Assembly: GCA_009885445.1 (NCBI GenBank)
Contig: VFKQ01000371.1
Span: 1-12,557 of the forward strand
DNA length: 12,557 bases
Direction: 5' to 3'
Source of the DNA: Anaerolineaceae bacterium
GTDB taxonomy: Bacteria > Chloroflexota > Anaerolineae > Anaerolineales > Villigracilaceae
Both the position numbers and the translations under genes were made by a program. Shown here one piece after another: positions 5,811 to 11,512 of this stretch (its first letter is position 1; the number at the start of each line of letters is the position of its first letter). The notes beneath the pieces are model-generated. The model was not told the DNA's origin and did no database searches. It saw only the letters and a program-made list of their open reading frames with translations.

Positions 5811-7069
5811 TTAAGTGGTTGCGTGAAAACTGGCGCAGTTTAGTCTGGGCGCTGGCCCTCTCACTCAGCGTGTGGATTGCCGCCGTCACCTCCGCAGACC
5901 CAGACGAACAACACGCTTACGAAAAACCAGTCATCGTCGAAATCGTCGGGCAAGACCCGGGGCTGGTCATCCTAGGCGAAGTGCCGGCCAGCGTCGAAGT
6001 TACATTGCGCGCGCCGCAATCTGTGTGGAACAAAATCAACGCGCAGGAGACTCCACTGCGCGCGGCGCTCGACCTCTCGGGGCTGGGGGCCGGGGAACAC
6101 AGTATCCCGCTCCAAGTGCAGATAACGGAGCCGCTCCAAGTGCAGATAACGGAGCGGCTGGTGCGCATCGTCGGCAAATCGCCGTCCACATTCCAGATCA
6201 CGTTGGAGCCGCTGGTCAGTCGCTTCTTCCCGCTGGACATCACCCTCAACGGCCAGCCCGCCATCGGATTTCAAGCCGGCGAACCCATTCTGGACCCGCT
6301 GCGGGTTCGCGTTTCAGGAGCGCAATCCCTCGTCGACAGGGTCAGCCGCGTGCGCGTGGTAATCAACATTAACGGCACGCGCGAGGGCATTGATCAGGCC
6401 ATCGAAGTGCAAGTGCTGGATGAAAATAATCAACTCTTGCAGGGACTCAGCGTCAGCCCGAGCAATGCGCAAGTGACTTTGCCCGTCAGTCAGCAAGGCG
6501 GGTATCGCGACGTGGCCGTGAAGGTGGTCATCAAAGGGCAGGTGGCGAGTGGCTATTTGCTCAATAACCTGTCGGTATTTCCGCCCGTTGTGACTGTATA
6601 CTCGGCGGACCCAGCACTGGTGAACGCCCTGCCCGGCGTTGTGGAAACCGAACCGCTCGATCTGCGCGGCGCCAGCGAAGGGCTTTCAACGCGCTTGGCG
6701 TTAAAATTACCCGAAGGTGTGTCGGTGGTGGGCGAGCAAAACGTGCAAGTGGTGGTGGGCATTGCGCCCATTCAAAGTAATTTAACTTTGTCGAAGATCA
6801 GAATCGAAATTGTGGGCCTCGACGCAGGGGTGAGCGCACAAGTCTCTCCCACCGAAGTGGACGTGATTCTCTCAGGCCCCGCGCCCCTGCTCGACTCACT
6901 GCTCCTGCAAGATGTGCGCGTCATCGTGGACATCAGCGGCCTGGGGCCGGGCACTTATCAGCTGACTCCCAAAGTCGAAATTCTGGTGGCGGATGTTGTT
7001 GTAGAATCGGTTTTGCCGAACACGGTGGAAGTGGTGATTACTGTTGCGTCACCTACGCCCGGGCCGTGA
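5807..7069 (+). CDS. cdaR: CdaR/YbbR-domain regulator of diadenylate cyclase
   Basis: A 420-residue protein with a short cytoplasmic N-terminus and one signal-anchor helix (about 11-29, WRSLVWALALSLSVWIAAV). About four YbbR-type beta-rich repeats follow outside the membrane (roughly 38-130, 137-225, 233-325, 328-412). Typical repeat phrases include PASVEVTLRAPQSVWNKI, LDLSGLGAGEHSIPLQV, VVVININGTREG and VIVDISGLGPGTYQL. In Firmicutes such proteins bind CdaA and tune c-di-AMP output. The four-base overlap with cdaA supports that partnership here. The tail ends in a short Pro/Thr stretch (VASPTPGP). Residues 101-108 (PLQVQITE) are repeated exactly at 109-116 by a 24-bp tandem duplication, lengthening one strand or loop of the first repeat. 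Confidence 0.93.
   Translation: MIKWLRENWRSLVWALALSLSVWIAAVTSADPDEQHAYEKPVIVEIVGQDPGLVILGEVPASVEVTLRAPQSVWNKINAQETPLRAALDLSGLGAGEHSIPLQVQITEPLQVQITERLVRIVGKSPSTFQITLEPLVSRFFPLDITLNGQPAIGFQAGEPILDPLRVRVSGAQSLVDRVSRVRVVININGTREGIDQAIEVQVLDENNQLLQGLSVSPSNAQVTLPVSQQGGYRDVAVKVVIKGQVASGYLLNNLSVFPPVVTVYSADPALVNALPGVVETEPLDLRGASEGLSTRLALKLPEGVSVVGEQNVQVVVGIAPIQSNLTLSKIRIEIVGLDAGVSAQVSPTEVDVILSGPAPLLDSLLLQDVRVIVDISGLGPGTYQLTPKVEILVADVVVESVLPNTVEVVITVASPTPGP
6107..6154 (+). repeat. Exact 24-bp tandem duplication inside cdaR
   Basis: Bases 6107-6130 and 6131-6154 are identical, each beginning CCGCTCCAAGTGC and ending GATAACGGAG. The unit falls exactly on codons, adding PLQVQITE a second time (residues 109-116), and the match breaks immediately on both sides. 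With no synonymous differences between the copies, this is a recent slippage-type duplication or an assembly artefact. The reading frame stays open through it. Confidence 0.97.
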
Positions 7070-7071
7070 GG

Positions 7072-7125
7072 CAGTGGTCAGTGATCGGTAATCAGTAATC
7101 AGTAACGCGAGAGCATGGTCTCGCG
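7072..7125. repeat. Heptad repeat and hairpin between cdaR and der
   Basis: Immediately after the cdaR stop are five degenerate 7-bp units: CAGTGGT, CAGTGAT, CGGTAAT, CAGTAAT and CAGTAA (7072-7105). Next comes CGCGAGA (7106-7112), perfectly inverted as TCTCGCG (7119-7125) around GCATGG. The remainder to 7177 is A/T-rich with repeated AAATC-type words (near 7141, 7148, 7157 and 7163). There is no T-run after the hairpin on the plus strand, so it is not a convincing terminator, and der could still be read through from cdaR. Confidence 0.75.
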
Positions 7126-7177
7126 CTACGATTGATGGCAAAATCGTAAATCAAAAAATCGGAAATCGAAAATTATT

Positions 7178-8548
7178 ATGAAACCTGTGATTGCATTGGT
7201 TGGCCGGCCAAACGTCGGTAAAAGCACTTTATTTAATCGTCTCGTTGGCGAGCGCATGGCCATCGTGGACGATACGCCCGGCACCACGCGCGACCGTCTG
7301 CTCGGGCAGGCGGACTGGAACGGGCATGCCTTTCACGTGATTGACACAGGCGGCATTGACCCGACGCACGGCGGCAGGACTCCACTTTCCACCGGCTCGG
7401 CGGAATTTATTAAAGAAATTCGCCAGCAGGCACTCGTCGCCGTACAAAACGCGGACGTGATTTTATTCATCACCGACGGCGGAGCAGGCGTCACTGACCC
7501 GGACCGTGAAGTTGCAGAAATTTTGCGCCGCAACCAGAAAAAAGTGGGCGACCATTTTGCGCCGCCGATTTTCCTGGTGGTCAACAAATGTGAGAGCCTT
7601 GAGCGGCGTGATGGCGCGGCGCAATTCTACGAACTCGGCCTGGGCGAGCCGCATGCCATCTCTGCGATTCACGGCACCGACACGGGCGACCTGCTGGATG
7701 AACTTATTAAGTCGTTCCCCGCACAAGAGGCGCAAGTCGAGGATGACTCTGTCAAGATTGCGATTGTGGGCAAGCCGAATGCAGGCAAATCTAGTTTGTT
7801 AAATAAACTTGTCGGCGAGGAGCGCGTCATCGTCAGCCCGATCGCGGGGACGACACGCGACGCGATTGACACGAAGTTGACCGTCGGCGAAATGGAGATT
7901 ACGCTCATCGATACAGCGGGCATCCGTCGGCGCGGAAAGATCGAGCACGGCGTCGAGCAGTACAGCGTCATCCGCGCGTTCAAAGCCATTGAGCGGGCCG
8001 ACGTCGTTTTGCTGGTCATTGACGCACAGGAGGGCATCAGCACACAAGACGCGCACATCGCCGGCTTTATTTTGGATGCATGGAAGAGTGTGGTGGTGCT
8101 GGTCAATAAATGGGACGCGGTCGAAAAAGATAACTACACCATGAACACATTCACCGATACGATTCGCAAGGAATTAAATTTCATGGCCTATGTGCCATTG
8201 CTGTTCATCTCTGCCAAAAACGGACAGCGCGTGGAGCAGGTTATGCCGCTGGCGTTGCAGGTGCAAGAGGAGCGATTGGCGCGACTGGCTACTTCACAGG
8301 TGAATCAAATTTTGCAGAAGGCACAAGACGAACATGCCGCGCCGTCACACGCGGGCCGCGCGTTGAAAATGTATTACGGCACGCAAGTGCGCTCAGACCC
8401 GCCCACGTTCCTGATCTACGTCAACGACCCGAAACTGGCACACTTCTCGTATCGTCGCTTCCTCGAAAATCGCATCCGCGAGGAATATGGCTTTGTGGGC
8501 ACACCCATTCGCATCGTGCTCAAGGGGCGCAAGGAAAGGGAGAACTAG
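7178..8548 (+). CDS. der: Ribosome-assembly GTPase Der (EngA)
   Basis: A 456-residue protein with the diagnostic two tandem GTPase domains plus a KH-like C-terminus. Domain 1 shows GRPNVGKST (9-17), DTPGTTRDR (32-40) and DTGG (56-59). Its G4 position reads NKCE (136-139) rather than NKxD, followed by SAIHG (162-166). Domain 2 shows GKPNAGKSS (198-206), GTTRDAID (224-231), DTAG (245-248), NKWD (310-313) and SAKNG (345-349). The KH-like domain covers about 355-450, ending in PIRIVLKGRK. Der acts in late 50S subunit maturation. Domain 1 also has a modest insertion between switch II and G4 (THGGRTPLSTGS). The ATG is clear from homology, but the ribosome site is weak: GGAAA about 13 bases upstream in A/T-rich DNA. 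Confidence 0.97.
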   Translation: MKPVIALVGRPNVGKSTLFNRLVGERMAIVDDTPGTTRDRLLGQADWNGHAFHVIDTGGIDPTHGGRTPLSTGSAEFIKEIRQQALVAVQNADVILFITDGGAGVTDPDREVAEILRRNQKKVGDHFAPPIFLVVNKCESLERRDGAAQFYELGLGEPHAISAIHGTDTGDLLDELIKSFPAQEAQVEDDSVKIAIVGKPNAGKSSLLNKLVGEERVIVSPIAGTTRDAIDTKLTVGEMEITLIDTAGIRRRGKIEHGVEQYSVIRAFKAIERADVVLLVIDAQEGISTQDAHIAGFILDAWKSVVVLVNKWDAVEKDNYTMNTFTDTIRKELNFMAYVPLLFISAKNGQRVEQVMPLALQVQEERLARLATSQVNQILQKAQDEHAAPSHAGRALKMYYGTQVRSDPPTFLIYVNDPKLAHFSYRRFLENRIREEYGFVGTPIRIVLKGRKEREN

Positions 8549-8557
8549 AGTTGGTGC

Positions 8558-8618
8558 ATGGCTTTCTCAAAATTGCAAAACCAGCCACACAGAACACAGC
8601 GAGCTTTGAGAAAGCCAT
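8558..8618. repeat. Inverted repeat enclosing one GCCACA-core arm (copy 3)
   Basis: ATGGCTTTCTCAAA (8558-8571) is perfectly inverted at 8605-8618. The 33-nt loop contains GCCACACAGAACACAGCGAG (8583-8602), which resembles the right arm of the element after corA read in reverse complement. Only one core arm is present here, so the outer repeat differs from the other copies. It starts 10 bases after the der stop, and the RNA hairpin may protect or end the der transcript. Confidence 0.75.
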
Positions 8619-8637
8619 AGTCTTGCCTGCGCTATCC

Positions 8638-8665
8638 TTGACAAATTAATCACTTCGCATAATAG
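8638..8665 (+). promoter_or_regulatory. Likely sigma-70 promoter for the lamin-tail membrane protein
   Basis: TTGACA (8638-8643, perfect) is followed after 16 bp by TAATAG (8660-8665); overlapping frames (ATAATA, CATAAT) make the exact -10 uncertain. Transcription would begin near 8672, about 35 nt before the ATG. The ribosome site is weak (AAGTGGAT, about 8 bases upstream). Confidence 0.6.
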
Positions 8666-8706
8666 TAAGGTCTCTGTCAATATTTTTTAAAAGTGGATAT
8701 TCTAAA

Positions 8707-10488
8707 ATGAAATCTATGAAACACTTCAAACGGGCGACTCATTATCAACGCCTGATTACGGCCAGCTTGGTCGTCGTGCTGTTGGGATTATTCTTTTACC
8801 CCGACACCAGCGTTAGCGCATCGAACCCACTGCAGTGCCGTATTGCGCCCTGCACGGCCACCCCAAACCCGACAAACACTCCCAAGCTTACAAATACTCC
8901 CAAGCCCACGAAGACTGGCACATTTGAGCCTACCAAAACGGCGACGCCTTCACTGACTCCAGTCAACACGCTTGTGCCTCCCACCAAGACTTTATCTCCC
9001 ACGCCAACTTTTACTTTTACTCCAAGCTTCACCCCCAGCCCAACGCCGTTCGCCAACAGCATCTTATTAAATGAGATCCTTCCAGACGCGCGCTTTAAGG
9101 ACTGGAACAAGGACACGCTCAAAGATATCAACGACCAGTGGATCGAGCTATATAACTTTGGCAACGTCCCCGCCGACATCAGCGGTTGGACGCTTGACAC
9201 CGGCCCCGACACGCCTGCTTACATCATTCCCAACGAAACCATCATCCCTGCCAAGGGCTTCCTGATTTTCTTCAGCGACACCACTCAACTCGCCCTCGAA
9301 CTTGCGCCAAAAGTGCGCCTGCTCTTTCCCAACCAAACCATCGCGGACGATGTGGACCTGCCCGCCATGGACTTCGACGAAGTCTACGCCCGCGAAGTGG
9401 ATGGCGGCAATCCGTGGCGCGTTGGCTGTGTGCCCACACCCAATAGCAAAAACTGCCAACTCGCAGAGACAGTCACCTCCGGGTTCAACCTGCCCTACTT
9501 TGAAGAAAGCATCCAAATCCCCGATAAAACGCTGGATATCCGCGTCGTTGGCACCAACATTTTCCTCGGCATTCTGCTGGCTATCGCGGTTGGCTTCTTT
9601 AGCAATCTGGTCAACAACGCCATCGAATCGCACGAAGAACACGTGGCCCGTCTGCTCAGACCCATCAAGTGGATTGGCCGCTTCACCAGCCGCATCGGCG
9701 ACTGGTTCAACAACTTGATGAAGGCCTCACGTCTTTCGTGGTTGGGCTTCGTGATTAAACTTTCCGCGATTCTGCTTATCGAGGGATTTATTCTGGCCTT
9801 CCTCGACCCGAACTTCACCCTGCTCACCGGCGACGGCATCATGCTCGTCATTGCCCTCGGCTTCTCGGTGGGCCTGATCGCGCTGACAGACGATATCGCC
9901 ACCCATCTCTACCTGCGTCTGCGCGGCCACAAAACACACGTGCGCGTACACAGCGGAAATTTCCTGCTGGTGATTATCTCCACATTCATCTCGCGCGTCA
10001 CCGGATTCGTGCCCGGCGTAATGCTCGGCAGTCCTGCCGGAATCGAAGACATCCCTGAAGATCAAAATGGCCCGCATCTGGATATTATTGCCGTCATTGC
10101 CACGGCTCTCGTCGGCGCTCTGGCCTGGTGGCTGTTACCCATGGCCTCTTACGATCCCTGGCTTAAGACCCTGCTTGTGCTCGTCTTCGCCACCGGTGTG
10201 CAAACCGTATTCTTTGAAATGATTCCCTTCACCTACCTGCGCGGCAAGGGCATCTACAAAATGAGCCGCGTGCTGTGGGTATTAATGTTTGGCTCCATCA
10301 CGGCCATCTTCCTGCAGACCATGGTCAACCCGCATGGCGCTTACTTGAGCGCCTTCGAATCGAAAAACATGTTGTTGTTGACCCTGGCCACATTAGCCTA
10401 CTGCCTGCTGTGCGCCTTCATTTGGCTTATTCTCACCCGCGCCGAAAGTAAAGTACCCGCACAACCACAACCCGCCAGCGACGATTAG
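8707..10488 (+). CDS. Lamin-tail-domain polytopic membrane protein with Thr/Pro linker
   Basis: A 593-residue protein of unknown function. N-terminal basic residues and a hydrophobic segment (about 16-37, ending SVSA) form a signal peptide or anchor. Residues 50-114 are a low-complexity Thr/Pro/Lys linker (NPTNTPK, SPTPTFTFTPS). Residues about 117-250 are a lamin-tail domain: ILLNEILPD opening, then QWIELYNFGNVPADISGWTL (144-163), IIPAKGFLIFF, and C241/C250. About eight membrane helices follow (281-300, 347-366, 377-396, 418-441, 460-478, 487-505, 522-540, 555-577). Between the sixth and seventh is FFEMIPFTYLRGKGIYKMSR (502-521), reminiscent of the FGLLP-motif membrane family; that link is tentative. 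The tail is short and Pro/Gln-rich. The gene has its own promoter and a strong terminator. A second in-frame ATG three codons in is an alternative start. A surface-exposed domain tied to a transport- or sensing-like membrane domain is inferred. Confidence 0.85.
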   Translation: MKSMKHFKRATHYQRLITASLVVVLLGLFFYPDTSVSASNPLQCRIAPCTATPNPTNTPKLTNTPKPTKTGTFEPTKTATPSLTPVNTLVPPTKTLSPTPTFTFTPSFTPSPTPFANSILLNEILPDARFKDWNKDTLKDINDQWIELYNFGNVPADISGWTLDTGPDTPAYIIPNETIIPAKGFLIFFSDTTQLALELAPKVRLLFPNQTIADDVDLPAMDFDEVYAREVDGGNPWRVGCVPTPNSKNCQLAETVTSGFNLPYFEESIQIPDKTLDIRVVGTNIFLGILLAIAVGFFSNLVNNAIESHEEHVARLLRPIKWIGRFTSRIGDWFNNLMKASRLSWLGFVIKLSAILLIEGFILAFLDPNFTLLTGDGIMLVIALGFSVGLIALTDDIATHLYLRLRGHKTHVRVHSGNFLLVIISTFISRVTGFVPGVMLGSPAGIEDIPEDQNGPHLDIIAVIATALVGALAWWLLPMASYDPWLKTLLVLVFATGVQTVFFEMIPFTYLRGKGIYKMSRVLWVLMFGSITAIFLQTMVNPHGAYLSAFESKNMLLLTLATLAYCLLCAFIWLILTRAESKVPAQPQPASDD

Positions 10489-10509
10489 TGCGAACGAAGT
10501 CCCTGAAAC

Positions 10510-10546
10510 AAAATGACAGTCACCTTTAAGGTGACTGTCATTTTTT
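10510..10546 (+). terminator. Strong intrinsic terminator, nearly symmetric
   Basis: AAAATGACAGTCACCTT (10510-10526) and AAGGTGACTGTCATTTT (10528-10544) are perfect 17-bp arms around one central T, and the T-run continues to 10546. The GC core (GACAGTCACC) followed by six T residues is a textbook rho-independent terminator 22 bases after the stop. The A-run on the left arm makes it bidirectional, so it also blocks read-through from the convergent minus-strand lipoprotein gene. Confidence 0.95.
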
Positions 10547-10552
10547 GTATTA

Positions 10553-10712
10553 GACCTCTTGCATAAGTTCTTTTTTGCCACGGATTACACAGATACTTCG
10601 ACAGGCTCAGTACAGGTTTTCACAGACTCATTAAAAAATCCGTGGCAATCCGTGTAATCCGTGGCTAAAGCATTTGTATTACTTTCTCTCGCAACTACTT
10701 TTGCAAGAGGTC
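10553..10712. repeat. Nested inverted-repeat element with 15-bp ends (copy 4, CACGGATT core)
   Basis: The outer ends GACCTCTTGCATAAG (10553-10567) and CTTTTGCAAGAGGTC (10698-10712) are inverted with 14 of 15 matching. Inside, GCCACGGATTACAC (10577-10590) is perfectly inverted at 10652-10665, next to a second partial AATCCGTGGC (10638-10647). The loop contains ACTTCGACAGGCTCAGTACA (10595-10614), a separate motif that I recall as a frequent intergenic repeat in environmental genomes. No transposase and no ORF is inside, so it is non-autonomous, MITE-like at most. Confidence 0.8.
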
Positions 10713-10715
10713 AAT

Positions 10716-10834
10716 TTAATCACTCACCATACGAATGATAAGAATTTGCCACAGAGCGCACAGAGTTTTTTGAGCTTTTTCTCAGAGTTTTCTCTGTGAA
10801 CGCTGTGGCTAAAGTGCATATGGTGAGTTAATTA
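10716..10834. repeat. Inverted-repeat element with CTCACCATA ends (copy 5, GCCACAGAG core)
   Basis: The outer arms CTCACCATA (10723-10731) and TATGGTGAG (10819-10827) are perfectly inverted, with TTAAT/TTAA-rich sequence outside each. The core GCCACAGAGCGCACAGAG (10748-10765) is inverted at 10792-10809 with 15 of 18 matching. The element directly abuts the stop codon of the minus-strand lipoprotein gene and is immediately next to copy 4, so the whole 346-bp convergent gap (10489-10834) is terminator plus two elements. Confidence 0.78.
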
Positions 10835-11431
10835 CTACTTGACGAAACTCAGCGAGTTCATAATATAAACAAACAACGTCACATCTTCCGCGTTCAGCGG
10901 AACAATCTGTGTCACGTCACCTTCTGTGGCGTGCAGGCCGAGCGCATACTGCGTGAATCTATAATACAAACCATTGTACTGAATCGCGTACGAGATATAT
11001 TGCTGGGGGATGTATCCGCCAACGGCGCCGATATATCCGCGCATGACGCGTGCCTGTTGCCCTGCCACCACTTCCGATGACGCACTTTCTACCACCGGCC
11101 CATCGCCCGCAAAGGTTTGCGGGTCTTGCGTATAAACCGATATAACGATTTTGTCGCCCAGCTCCACATACTCATCGCTGACGGCGTTGACCGCAAACGA
11201 CGACGGGTGCGAAATTGCATATCCGTAGTGTGCATTTTCGTAGCGCACCAACACCTGTTTCGCCGTGGGGGAAATGGTGGCAACGATGGTGTTGATCGGC
11301 GCTTGCGGCGCTATCATGATGATCGTTGGCGCAGAAGTTGCACTTGAAGCCGGCGGGCCAAACGGCCAGGCAACGCCACAAGCTAGCGAAAAAAATAACA
11401 TTGGCAGGAGTAATCTGATTAATTTTTTCAT
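10835..11431 (-). CDS. Putative lipoprotein with PsbP/DUF1795-like pattern
   Basis: A 198-residue protein. MKKLIRLLLPMLFFSLAC is a lipoprotein signal with the acylated Cys at 18 and Gly at +1; the -3 residue is Ser rather than Leu, so the lipobox is slightly off consensus. A Pro/Ala/Thr-rich spacer (about 22-60) precedes a compact domain that begins VRYENAHYGYAISHPSSFAV (61-80). This pattern (Y-x-Y-x-I-x-x-P-x-x-F) is like PsbP/DUF1795-type small domains. The rest is strand-rich with SEVVAGQQARVMRGYI and YISYAIQYNGLYYRFTQYALG, ending NSLSFVK. Function unknown. The ribosome site is weak and close (AAGGT against the ATG). It lies 81 bp downstream of the propeller gene on the same strand and is probably cotranscribed with it, although an element lies between them. 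Confidence 0.8.
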   Translation of the reverse strand: MKKLIRLLLPMLFFSLACGVAWPFGPPASSATSAPTIIMIAPQAPINTIVATISPTAKQVLVRYENAHYGYAISHPSSFAVNAVSDEYVELGDKIVISVYTQDPQTFAGDGPVVESASSEVVAGQQARVMRGYIGAVGGYIPQQYISYAIQYNGLYYRFTQYALGLHATEGDVTQIVPLNAEDVTLFVYIMNSLSFVK

Positions 11432-11458
11432 ACCTTGGAATTCCGTTTAATCTTCTTT

Positions 11459-11498
11459 CTCTGTGTTCTTTATAAACCTGTGGGCTGTGGCAAAAAAA
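11459..11498. repeat. Half-copy of the post-corA element, inverted (copy 6)
   Basis: Bases 11468-11498 are the reverse complement of 3361-3391 with a single mismatch (30 of 31), including the T/A-run, GCCACAGCCCACAGG and TTATAAAG. CTCTGTG (11459-11465) continues the core. Beyond it, GAAAACGACTC (11503-11513) mirrors the GAGTGTTTCTT end of copy 1 loosely. Only one half is present, so it is a truncated or solo arm lying between the propeller gene and the lipoprotein gene. Confidence 0.8.
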
Positions 11499-11512
11499 TT
11501 TAGAAAACGACT

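Noticed and set aside
7072..7105. CRISPR-like array
   Set aside because: The units are 7 bp and contiguous with no spacers.
9148..9642. 164-codon minus-strand ORF opposite the lamin-tail protein
   Set aside because: It is antisense to the lamin-tail domain with no family pattern.
9625..9645. HEEH in the membrane protein as a metalloprotease site
   Set aside because: The spacing is HExH, not HExxH, and it sits in a loop after the first helix, so a zinc-protease call is not supported.
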